Shown here in pieces: positions 35,396 through 46,763 of a DNA stretch of 64,000 nt. A program made the translations under genes and the position numbers. A model generated the notes under the pieces. That model ran no database searches. It was not told where the DNA came from and worked only from the letters and a program-made list of their open reading frames with translations. The stretch spans positions 37,181,229 through 37,245,228 of the forward strand of contig CM049314.1 in assembly GCA_026874595.1 (NCBI GenBank), in the 5' to 3' direction. This DNA is from Sipunculus nudus (lineage: Eukaryota > Annelida > Sipuncula > Golfingiida > Sipunculidae). Numbering within the stretch: the first letter of the stretch is position 1; each line of letters starts with the position of its first letter.

Positions 35396-37330
35396 AACTA
35401 GACGACCAGAGGTCGAACGCTTGGCGGACTAAAATGACATAGAGATTGGAGAAACATGACAAACTGTCATTTTCTATTGAAAGACTTTTTAAGCGATTGC
35501 TGGAAAGTTTGGCCTGTTGAACGACATATATCACACAAAAGAACATGTAAGCAGACATAGCTCAAAACAGACAGATATACTGACACACCTGAGATAACAG
35601 ACCACCAGAAAAAAGTTGGGAACGTAAAGAGAAGCAAAATGAGCTATAGTTTTAGTAGGTAGAGTTTATAGTGTCGGAGGTATGGCCAATATATGGTAGC
35701 GGCCATATCCCAAACATTAAAAATTTCTTTTGAGACTCTAGTGTAAGAAATAAGATGTTGTTCCAGTTCCAAAAGGATTCCTGCAAAACTGTGTCCTGAA
35801 AATTGCTAACTGCAAGAAGCAAGGTCCAGCAAGCAGGCGAAATTTAGGATCACTGACAAACAGACAGACATACTCAAAAAATGACACAAGAATAAGACCA
35901 GATGACCTACTCAGATTATCGAGTAGATTCAGAGGAAGAAAATAAATCATAGTTTTTAATTGGCTACACTGCTTTTTTAAAGTTGCATTTACCCAATCTC
36001 TTCTTATAAAACCCGCAGAAACCTACCATAGAATAATTCTTGTAAAGTTTAAACCAATCAGCTTAACAGTTTCATCATAAAACAGTGTATAAGCTGGAGT
36101 GTCTAAAATTACATTTTCCCTTGTAAAAAAACAGATCAATGTAGGTGGCGCCACCAAAACCTCAATTTCAGATATGACATATGAGACAAACATAGGTATT
36201 AAAATTTGGTAATGACAGCTCTAGCCGTTTCTGAGATTTAAATTTTAGTTTGCTTTTTTGGACAGATGACTAAGTTCAACTTCCTGTTAAATCTCCGAAC
36301 TGAAACCATTCGAACAAACTTGAGATAGATTGTTCAAGAGATCATTTCTTAGAAATATTTGAAAATTTGGCTGGACAGTTTCGCAGAAGAAGATTTTTAA
36401 AGCCTTTTTAGCTTTTTTCCCTATAAAATCTCAGTAAATGCAGAAAGCCAAAAAATAAACAAAAATTGATAGAGCTTTTCAGATGACTGTTTATTAACAA
36501 AAAAATTGGTAATGCTAGTTCCTGCCGTTTTTGAGATAGCTATGGTTAACCTACAGACGACGAACGAAGCTGCACCATAGCATAAGCTCATAGATTCGCT
36601 AATAATCTGTTTCGAGATATAACTGTAAGACATAAGATTTAATAGTTTAAAAAAGATTCTTTCAAAACTGTGGCCTGTAGAATTCTATTAGTGAGACGAA
36701 AGAACAAAGAAGCAGGCGAATTTGAGGACAACTGACAAACAAACAGACATATTGCCAACGGGACACAAGATAAAGACAAGATGACTTAACCAGGTTATGA
36801 GGAAGACTCAGAGGAAGAAAATAAGGTATAGTTTATGTAATTGAGGTTTCTATTTTTGGAGATATGGCCAAATAATGATATACTGGGATTTTCGACTGCA
36901 GCGCCCTCTAGTGGACATATCCTGAAGACGACAAATGCGTTTCGTGATATTAGTGAATGGCATGAGATGTAATCGTTTCAAAAGGATTCCTCCAAATATC
37001 TGGCTTGTTGATTGCTATATGTGAGATGCAACAACCAGCAAGTAGGCTAATTCGAAGATAACTGACAAACACACAGACATACTGACAAGGTAACACAAGA
37101 TGGACACCAGATGACGTTACCATGTTTTGCAGAAGGCCAAGAGAAAGAAAAAAAGCTACAGTTTGTGTAATATAGGTTTACTCTTACGGAAATATGTCCA
37201 AAAACTGATTTGTTTGGATGGGTCAAGTGCAGCGCCCCCTATCAGCCATATCCGGAAAATGAAAAATAAGTTTTGAGATATTAGTGTAAAACATAAGATG
37301 AAGGAACAAACATACGCGGGTGACGAACAT

Positions 37331-37360
37331 GCTTGCCAAAATTGAAGATTTCCGGCAAGC
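37331..37360. repeat. hairpin end of the composite repeat, copy 1
   Basis: Inverted arms GCTTGCC and GGCAAGC around an imperfect stem, preceded by 'tgacgaacat' and followed by AATAAA. The same arrangement occurs at 38880. Confidence 0.8.
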
Positions 37361-37389
37361 AATAAAGTCTGGACTGTGCCTCCAACATG

Positions 37390-37500
37390 TATGATAATAG
37401 ACGGGGCCCGGAGAGGCCGTCACGCACCGCTGCACACGCCGGCCGCCCACCGTAAGGACCCTGCCGCCACTTGCGGCGACGGCACGTGTCTTCGTGGTAT
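37390..37500. other. GC-rich patch in the repeat field
   Basis: The stretch around 'cacgccggccgcccaccg' is clearly GC-rich against an AT-rich window and does not match the neighbouring repeat units. It could be a CpG-rich insertion or a foreign fragment. No gene is visible. Confidence 0.4.
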
Positions 37501-38549
37501 GGCGAAAAACGGCGCGAGATTTGACGAGACTAACAATGTGACCCCTGAATGTGACTGCGAGTGTCAGCCGCTATCCAGCGCTGCAAACCATGTGTCTGTA
37601 GCGTGAAAAATGACAGTATTTTAGGCATTTCTTTGAAGGGTCACGTGTTCTCGTTTCACGAGAAACGGTGCGAGATATGACGAGACTTGCGATTGAACGG
37701 CTTAGAACTAGAGGGATGCTGTCTAACGCCAAAAACCAGACCTTTCTATCGCAAATATCAACAGAGATAGAAGCTGGAAAACTCCGAATTTTCAGATTGT
37801 CAAGTTTTACCCCAAAATTTGGTAACCATGGTAACGGCAGCACAAAGCAACATGTGCGAAGGGATAAGCCAATGTTCCTAGTTTCAGATACGACCAAAAA
37901 AATGGTGTCACGTTTAATATTTTTTGAGATATTGCAGAAAAATGATATGTTACAGTGTTCCATGTACCACGCCCCCTGGTGGCTATTTCCAAAAAATGAA
38001 AAACCGATTTCGAGATATTTACAAATAACAGAAAATATATCAATTTCAAAGGCATTGTTTAAAAAATGCAACCTGAAGGTCATATTTAATGAAATCTCGA
38101 AGACTCTCGTTTGACGAGAAACGGTGCGAGATGTTGCAAGATTTTTGATTGGATCACCGAGAACTCACCAAGGGCTACAAGATGCAAAAAAAATGACCTC
38201 TCCAGCATAAAAACTGACAGAGTTAGAAGCTGAAAACTGCATATTTTCAAAATTCAAAAGTTTTACCCCAAAAATAGAGAAATCTGGCAATAGCGCACTT
38301 TGGCACCTATGCGCAAAAATAAGCCCATGGACCCCAGGTGAAGGTGCTGTGATGGAAATGGCCCAATGTTTAATAGTTCTGGAGGTATAGCACCAAAACA
38401 AATTTTCATGTTTTTTCATCTGCAACGCCCCCTGGCGGCCATTTCCAAAATCTGAAAAAACAATTTCGAGATATTCTTGTGTTACATAAAATATCTCAGA
38501 ATCAGTACGATTGCTGCAAATTTGAAAAATATCACGAAATCCCATGATT

Positions 38550-38840
38550 CCTCCCCAAAAAATGTAACCATGGTAACGGCAAATTTAAGTAAGCTACATG
38601 TCAAAAGAAAGGCCAGGTGATGACGAAAAAAATGAGCTATTGCAGAAGTGGATAAGCCTATTAATGGCGAAGTTATAGTGCAAAAACCGTTAACCATACC
38701 TGTCGTGACCTTGACCCTTGACCTTGGAGCAATGTTGACCAAAAACAATAGGGCACCTAGAAATCGGTTTGTCAATCAAGCCCGTAAGTTTCAAGTTGAT
38801 TGTTGCAAAAGTGTGACCTGGAGAGTCGTGACAAACAAAC
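38550..38840 (+). repeat. direct repeat, copy 2 (partner at 35100-35395)
   Basis: Second copy of the roughly 295-bp block with 'gtaaccatggtaacggcaaa' and 'gtgaccttgacccttgacct'. Here it continues through a CAGACAAA simple repeat to the hairpin at 38880. Confidence 0.88.
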
Positions 38841-38879
38841 AGACAAACAGACAAACAGACATACGCAACTGACGAACAT

Positions 38880-38909
38880 GCTTGCCGAAATCGAAGATTT
38901 CCGGCAAGC
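38880..38909. repeat. hairpin end of the composite repeat, copy 2
   Basis: GCTTGCCGAAATC pairs with GATTTCCGGCAAGC with one bulge, followed by AATAAA. It is nearly identical in setting to the hairpin at 37331. Confidence 0.85.
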
Positions 38910-39408
38910 AATAAACCTTCCAACAGTTTCTTGTTTTCCATAAATTTTGTGAAGAGAAGCAGAATGTGTATTGTGTGCATACCTGTTTATCCCTTGATAA
39001 ATTGTTTTTTTTTCCTAAAGGATAGCATGATCACGTGCGTCATTATGTGTATCCAATCCACCTCATGTCAAATGGAAGCAACAGTAGCAGACGTATACTA
39101 CACTCTTTATTTTCAAATTTATAAGTTTTATCAATTACCTTGCGCCAGTTACACATGCATAGTGATATTTGAATATACAAGCGCAATTGATAGGGTAAAA
39201 CAGGCAAAGATGTCCTTTGGGATCTGCATAAGAAAAAGGTAAATCATATGAAATTTAGGAAATAAAAGCGCTTTTTTTTGCAAAACTTCAGCTATCGATA
39301 TTCAAAAAAATATCCTGTGCCTCACAAACGTAATTGTTGTGTTTCTGTGAGTCTAAACAATATATTTACAAATGGTCACTTAATGTTCTGAGTGAATACT
39401 GATCTCCT

Positions 39409-40480
39409 TTAAGCGAAATACTCATATTTATACAGTACGGCGGCGTCAGGACAAGCAACCCACAGATAAGGATGAGCAAAAGTAATATCACGAGGATTAT
39501 ACAATTCATCTTCTTGTGTCAGCAGATGGCGGATAAATTTTCCTTCAAATGTGAACTCTGACACCCGGTGAAATTTACTATCAGCGACAAGGATGTTACC
39601 ATTTGGCATCATAATAACTCCATGAACCCCTTCAAGGTGTTCATCGTGGTCACCCTGTTTCCTTATTACCCTGATTAACCTACCTTCTGATGTATAAACT
39701 TCTATCCCATTATACTTTGGCACGATATACACCGTACCAACCTCAGGATGCACATCTCACACGAAAAGCTCCTCTCACAGGCAAGTGACTTTGCAGGTCA
39801 CCTATGGTGGAATATCGCCACAGATGGTTGTTGTTATCAGAGAAAAGTATATGATTCTTACAAACATCCATGTCATAAACATGCTGACTGACCCTCGGTT
39901 GTAAAGTGAGTTTATCCTCTGTAGATCCGACGACCATGAATACCGAGTTGCCTTTCTGTGTACCAATATATATGGTATCGTCAATAACTCCAATACCTCT
40001 AACTGGACCGTCGAGTGTTGTGTTATATCTGCCTGTGACTTCCCCTTTTGTGCTTACTTTTAAAACAAGGGTACTATCACAATCGCCAAAGACGGCTGAT
40101 CCATCTGATAATGCTGCTACGTATTCCAATGATTTAACATAAAAAGAAGCTTCCGCAGATAATCTTCCTCTAATAAGAAATAATAGTCGCTTTGGTTTAT
40201 TCTCATACGGGTTAGATTTGCTCGTAAAGTTACATAATACACAACTGAACCCAAGGTGCCCCGAGTCAGGGTTTTCAGTTATTAATCATTTGTCATCAAC
40301 AAATTCAGGGACCGTAACGGGCCCCTGTTTTGTTTTCCGAACTGCAATCAGAGCTTTAAAAACATCTGATGTCTTCTGCACAAAGTGGTCAAGGATATCC
40401 AGCTTTTCGCGTTCTGCAAACTTGTTAATGTCATTCACGTCACGTGACATAACTACATCAGTTCGTCAACTGAAGTCCGT
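39409..40480 (-). pseudogene. TRIM/NHL-like gene remnant (coiled coil plus beta-propeller)
   Basis: Minus-strand pieces align in order with the intact-looking half of the TRIM-like gene at 48589-46764. The first piece (about 40480-40290) has NDINKFAEREKLDILDHFVQ, matching the end of the coiled coil, then a TGA stop at 40288-40286. From 40129 to 39743 comes YVAALSDGSAVFGD and the propeller blades. A frame change near 39750 leads to HPEVGTVYIVPKYNG, GVIMMPNGNILVADSKFHRV and FEGKFIRHLL to the end at 39409. RING and B-box parts are missing. With a stop, a frameshift and no N-terminus it is a pseudogene. Confidence 0.82.
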
Positions 40481-40860
40481 TTGCAAGATGGGCATTATAA
40501 AGTGCATACCAAGCAAGTAAAATACATCAAATAAAAAAAATTGTCACACCTTAAACCCCAGTTCTTCCCATATTTTGGCAACTGATATATATTCTTTTGT
40601 TAGGTGCAACATGTACAAAACAAGTCGTGTGAAAAATGTGTTTTTTATTTATTATTTTACTTATGTAATTTTAAGACAGTACCATATGTATATTCACTCA
40701 AAAATGCATTTTTGTCTAAAAAAAAGGTGGGGCTTTTATCGGGCGGGCTCTAAAACACTTCGATTTAGGCCCGATGATGTCAAAACCCGCCAAATCGCAC
40801 TGCATCCGTATATTACATATATATTTATATGGTAACCACAGCCACTGGGCACTATACCGC

Positions 40861-40933
40861 GCGGTATGCGGATCCAATTCTCCCCTGAGAATTCCATTTT
40901 ACCGCCTGTCTCACACCCCAATCCGCATACCGC
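40861..40933. repeat. inverted repeat GCGGTATGCGGAT
   Basis: GCGGTATGCGGAT at 40861-40873 is a perfect inverted copy of ATCCGCATACCGC at 40921-40933, with a 47-base spacer. A related 'cataccgcattgcgcat' lies at 40987. The patch is GC-rich against its surroundings. It may be a small MITE or a hairpin. Confidence 0.7.
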
Positions 40934-43900
40934 GGCCCGGGAAACGCTAATAATAAAATAACTAGAGCAAAGAAAAAAAATCTTTTCACATACCGCATTG
41001 CGCATATAACGTGCCCGATAATCGCAGCTATAATCATACCATGCATGAAAAGTGTGTTTTCGCATTCAGTTGAATTTTGTTACCCTGAATATTTGAAAGG
41101 ATATATTATTTCTAAAAAATATCAACACCCTTACTCAAATTACAGATCTCAAAATGGAAGATCAGGGATTTTTCTTATACATATATAGCTTTGTTCCTAC
41201 AAAATATGAAAGCCTCGCATATTTACTACACAATCCACAACATTTATGAAACTGCATTTGGCATGCTTCTTTAAATAAAATCAATAGGCCTTTAACATGC
41301 AATATAAAAAAAAAAATCTACTCTCGTATAAAAAAAAACGGATAAATTACAAGATATGCCCTTGCAGCCTTGTATTAAAAATGCCGATGCATTTGCCTCT
41401 CCGACAAGACTGACAGACTTTTAATTATACAAGAATCACTTTATGTTCCATCATGCATCGTTATGATGTATTTGTGGGATTTAATTCTATGGTATAATTT
41501 TTAGACCTAGGAGATTCGGATAACTCACACAGGATCTGTCAAATATTCACTATACACTGTCATGCAGAAAAAACTCAAATCACGTTCGACCGAATATGCA
41601 AAGCGACAAGTGATACTGATTAATTGAATAGCAAGGCTCATTTTGCATGCATGCAGCCTTCATTGTGTTTTGAACTCTGAATAAACTTTAAATGTCCAAA
41701 TATGAATATTATGTATATAAGCATATTAACACACACACACATATATATATGCGGAGAATGTCTGTATGAAAAATAATCTGAATTATGTATTATCATATGC
41801 AACACATTAAAATGATGATTTTATTAATAATATAAATATATGATTTGCTTCAGTATTGAACATGCAGGGGCACTGTATAAATATAAAATTATCTGAACAT
41901 ATATACATTGTTTAAATGTGAAACAGTACTTTCATAGTTTTTTTATAAAATAAAAATACATATTAAAACATATATAATTTAAATAAAATTAGTTTTATTT
42001 ATCTGTATAAATATGATTCAAATAAAACTCTCAAGTAATTTTAAACAAGTAAAAACCAAAATTAATTGAATATATTAATACATATTGAATGATAAATACT
42101 ATGAATAAACCTGGCATCCTTAAATCTGAAGTTTAAAGAGTGAAATGATTATATTTTATATAAAAGCAAATTTATTCTTTTCGATGTAATTACAAAACCA
42201 GTGATTCTTTGGATACGTGATCCCTCTATATTGAGGCCTCTTCTGAATTATCCTTAATTTTAGAGGGAAAAATATTATATATACAAACTAAGATTTTCGG
42301 TAAATACGTGAACTGTATAAAACTATTTTCTGAATGTTTCAGTACATTCGCACATAAATATTCACGGATAAACACTTATTGTAAACTACTTATCATATAC
42401 TTCTTTGTAAGTAGTTTCCTGTTCGCATATTACTAAAAGTCCATGATATCAGAAATGTTTTCGTCTATCGAGGGCGCATCGAACACAAATTGGTCTCGTA
42501 ATTAATTTTCTTGCCTACATTGAGCCTTAGATACGGCAGTTGAAGGATATTCAAATGTGAAATCAATAATTTGAGGTCAAAATTCTGGGCATACTCTAAT
42601 TAAAATAAACGGACAAATAAAGCAATTGTTAAATGGGGTCTGTGTAGCCTGATAAACAGCATTAAATAGTGTTTGACTTATTGATTTAAAAGACCAGTTT
42701 GCTTATCAATTTTTGCAATGACTTAATTAGGCCTATACATTGCTCGGTTGATTAGATATTATATTTCTTTTAGACTCCCATGGTCATTAACAAAGCCCTA
42801 AACAAGAAAGAGATTCAGTACTTGTTATAACACTACATACACGTATGATTTTGTGATTGTACATTTAGTCGGCAAAGGTGTATTTCAGGTGTATGACATT
42901 TCTCACACAGACACATTGCAAGTCACGAAGACCTACCCTCCTTTAAGATAAATTGTCGCCACTGTATATAAAATTTAATGATGCCTAATAATACTTTTAT
43001 TGGGATTTCGGTGTATAATTACTAACCTTTTTTACTACCGTACTTAATACCACTCTAATACCACTCTAATACTTTTAATACCAATATCTCAGTGAAAATA
43101 TTCAAATGGAAGGCCTACTAAGTTATTCAAAATAGTCGGAGTAAATTTGGAGATACTGAACATTAATGTTTCAAAATTGGCCCTTTATTATACTAACCTG
43201 TAACTATCGGGATGAAAAAAAAATAAATCCAAATTTTCAGAACACAGTGATTAAAAAAAAATAGATTTGAAGGAGACACCTACAGGTCACTACCTAATCT
43301 TTCATCACTTCTTTGAACACTTAAGTGAAATAAATTCTGATTTCCGTGTCAAGCGGTTGATGTTACATTATACCCAAGTACAGGCTTATGCTGACAGTAT
43401 TTCAACACAAGAGGTACACATTTCAACAGTGAAAATGGGAAAACTATTGAACACTTTCGCTTGCTCATAACCTTTAACAAGATACATCTATTGAAACTGA
43501 GATATCATAAGACTTTATGTATATATTAAATAAATATTCTAATAGATATGTAAATTATGTACGTGACCCAAATTTGCATATTCAGCTTAAGTGAAATTAA
43601 TATTTTCCCCAAACATCCGGGAAAAAATGGTCAAAACAGCTATTTTCATTAAGACAGGTACATTATTAAATCTACAGATAGTTAGGGGCCCGCTTGAAAA
43701 GCATAAAATATCTCGGGTCAACCAAAAACCGACTCAATCTGTTAAACTTTGTCGTTGCTGGGGGAGCCAGTGTGGGCCGGATATCCTGGGGACCTGTGAC
43801 TGACTCGGGCGCTGACATCACTTTCACTAATTCGGCTTCCAGAAATGCGGGGCCCCCTGAGGACCATCGTGCAACCACATCTAGTTTCCTTTAACATGGT

Positions 43901-44590
43901 AAATAAATGAAACCGGAACACCGAAAAATAATGACTACAGGCTATAGAGTCCGTGCCAGGGGCCGCCCCAACAGCTTATTAGTATTTTTATCCGTTTTCA
44001 ACACCTCGTAACTACTGGAATTTAACAGGGGAAATCGCGATAAACGTAATCAGCTAGCAAGGTCTCTACTTATTAATGAGCAGGAGTTTAATTTGGGAAC
44101 GTTTTAATTTGATTTGTCAATTTTGTATAGCAACATGCGCCAGAATATGTGCGTGGGGCTTGTGCTGCATATATTTTGAACTACATTTGACCTTTGGTTG
44201 TTACGTAATAAGGGGAAACGTACAATTGTAATTTTTTATTTGTGCAGTTTTAAAATTATAAGCTTTGTTCCCGTCACAGACTGAAAAAAACTACTGTTAT
44301 GAACATGCATGAGTAAGTAACTGAAATCAACGATCATTCCTATGAAGGCTATACAGCGCGTAGGTCTACATGTAATAGGCTTGGTAAGAGTTTGCGAAAA
44401 TTGTTTTTTTTTTCTGAAAAAAATAACTATATATATATATTTTAATATATAAAGATAAACAACATGTATATATGAAAAAGTTGTTAATGCAAACATAAGA
44501 GCAGCTGGTCATGGTTCAGCCGAAAAAAAATATAAGGCACGGTTCCGCCGCCGCAGACAAATTTTGTGAGCGACATAACTAAAAAAATGT
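40934..44590. other. AT-rich non-coding stretch
   Basis: No gene or known repeat is recognised across most of this stretch. A short GC-richer block at 43685-43880 has open frames on both strands with no domain I recognise. Confidence 0.5.
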
Positions 44591-44680
44591 TTGACGGATC
44601 TTTCTACATAAATATGGGCCAGAGGACGAAGCCTTTTGACGGATCTTTATACATAAATATGGGCCAGAGGACGAAGCCTT
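44591..44680 (+). repeat. 45-bp tandem duplication
   Basis: Two adjacent 45-base units (44591-44635 and 44636-44680) containing 'ttgacggatctttatacat' and 'atgggccagaggacgaagcc' differ at about one base. Confidence 0.95.
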
Positions 44681-44917
44681 TTAAAATTCGGTTATGCCCT
44701 TTTCTAGGTGAGTGATCATGAAGTGGTTTAGATGATTCCTACATGACGTCACAGGCCAGCTGGCCATAGGCAATAGCCAAGGTGGAGGGCACGCTATCAG
44801 TTACTGCAGGCCCGGTGGATTCCAGGTACGTGCTTTCTAGTGTACCGCCTTTGTATACAAAACATGAAATCTTAGAATACTGTTCCTTCAGTTATAAAAT
44901 TAGTTCACACTATGGTT

Positions 44918-45055
44918 CTTTTTTTTATTGCTGTGTGTATGGATGCAGTAAAAGAGCAGGCACAGAAAAGAAGTCCTTTTACATGCTGCCTGTAGTAATT
45001 AACTATTAGGGTCAGGAGCTGACCACGAAACGGCGTTACGAGTGCTTTCCCGTTT
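44918..45055 (+). pseudogene. THAP-like zinc-finger fragment
   Basis: The plus frame reads CCVYGCSKRAGTEKKSFYML then PVVINY, a TAG stop (45007-45009), and GQELTTKRRYECF in the same frame. This follows the start of a THAP domain: a Cys-x2-4-Cys pair, an SF-x-P-like segment and a basic R-R stretch before the usual Trp. The stop falls where related proteins usually carry Gln. The rest of the domain is not visible. It may be a relic of a THAP gene or of a P-element-like transposon; no flanking inverted repeat was found. Confidence 0.5.
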
Positions 45056-45059
45056 AGAT

Positions 45060-45505
45060 TCAGTTGCATCATTTTAATAAAGTAATTAAAGGGTATATCA
45101 AATTAATATAAGACTTTTCATTCAATGCTCCTGGAATCATATAATGACATCAGTCTCTTTGTAACTGTTGAGCATTAATTGACTATATAGGACCAGGGCT
45201 ACACATTGCCCTTTAATGATATACACTTGCTTATGTTTTTTTTTGCATATCTTGGGACAGTGAATGGCCTCCAATTATTCATAAATAGGAGAACCGGTTT
45301 TTACCGGAGAACCGGAGATTTACTTAAAGGTAAGAAAATATACCTATTGGCAATACAATTTGTAATGATATTAATAAGGATTTGTCATTGATAACACATC
45401 ACTTTTATTTGGGAAAAATATGACAAAGCATCCTTGTAGAAACAATACCTGATACCAACGAAAAATATATAGTTTACTATGAAATCGGGAGAATTGAGAG
45501 AGGTA

Positions 45506-45563
<58 letters not shown>

Positions 45564-46760
45564 TGTTACTAAAACTGACTATGGAAAAAAGAGGACATAT
45601 TGTACATATTTACAATATCTGAAGCACATAGATGAATATGAATGTCAAACATTAAATACTTGTGTTAAAGAAACTACATTTTACAAAATACAATAATAGA
45701 TGATATAATAATAAATGATAAAAGAATAATCTGTATGCAGATGGTATGCAATACTTAAAGGTCAATGCATAAGTTGAGATCAAAGCAAGATGATACTAAT
45801 AAGCCTTATCATACTTGGTCACCTAACATGCTAAACAGTATAATAGTCTGTTTTATTTCATATTATTTTAATCATTGTACACAATAAATGATTCAGTGAC
45901 GCATAGTCTATAAAATTTGACAACACCGTTAATCTGGCATTTTTACCCCTGGCATTTTCATTGGGGCTGTTGTTGTGCATGTGGACAACTCTTATTAACA
46001 TACTCTGTAAGGATTGATGTAATCAATATTGTCTATCTTTTCATGATATTGCTCTTGTGCTTCTCTTTCAAGATCTTGAAAATAGATAAGCAGGTTGCAT
46101 GGAGCAGAAACAGGTCTATCCAGGTTTTTCGCATCCCAGCTTAATATATATTTTAGGAAAACTTAAAATTCGCTCTAGGGCGACTTTTATTCTACTAATA
46201 TGAATTTGCCTTCATGAAAATTTCTAGCACTCCATATCAGTATAAACATATTTCATGCAGTTAGCATAATTACATTGCAAAACATTTTTGGGTACATATA
46301 AAAAAGAAAGAAATACCCCCCCCCCCCATTTCATAAATGATACAAAGAATAACAGCTAAGCGTTTAGACTTATGGTTCCTGTTTTTTTTTATACATGTCT
46401 GCAGTGTGTGCCCATCACTGTCCACTAGAAGACAATGCACCAGAATAATTGTCAGATTAAAAAATGCATGGACATATATCTGGATCAGAGGTCATAGGTT
46501 AAATAAATAGGTCATGTTTAGCCCTTTTGAGTAAAGCTTAAGCAAAATGTCATATATTAAAGGAATTTTTCAAGGATCCTTTCAAAATTTGGTGCCTGTG
46601 ACATCGAATGGCAAATTTCCATATTTCTTGATTTTGGTACCGAGAAACATATCTCTTTTTGTCTCTTTTGTCTCTTTGTCGTATCTCTGTTCCCGAAATT
46701 TCGACCAATAAATTTTGAAAGGAATGTCGATAACATGTTTGAAACTCGGTGTAAAGCCTT
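45060..46760. other. non-coding stretch with a TA microsatellite
   Basis: A TA run occupies 45507-45562. A short frame at about 45240-45330 ends in a GTAAGA donor-like site, but has no recognised domain. A poly-C run lies near 46316-46327. Otherwise nothing is seen. Confidence 0.5.
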
Positions 46761-46763
46761 ATA

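Larger units (their letters stand above)
34140..38912. repeat. 5-kb field of satellite-like and hairpin-ended repeats
   Basis: Everything downstream of ASCC1 to 38912 is repetitive. It includes the 148-bp tandem array (34364-35100), repeated 'gacaaacagacagacatactgacac' blocks at about 35560, 35860, 36735 and 37065, repeated 'cgccccctggtggccat' blocks at 36900, 37230, 37970 and 38425, a roughly 295-bp direct repeat (35100-35395 and 38550-38840) and near-identical hairpins at 37331 and 38880. No protein frame is shared between units. It looks like two or more copies of a composite element, each ending at a hairpin followed by AATAAA. Confidence 0.8.

Noticed and set aside
43672-43894. Overlapping open frames on both strands in a GC-richer block
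   Set aside because: No recognisable domain, no splice context and similar length on both strands; kept only as a note.
45505-45696. Frame translating to Ile-Tyr repeats
   Set aside because: It is a TA microsatellite with random downstream sequence. The same applies to the frame at 55879-56136.
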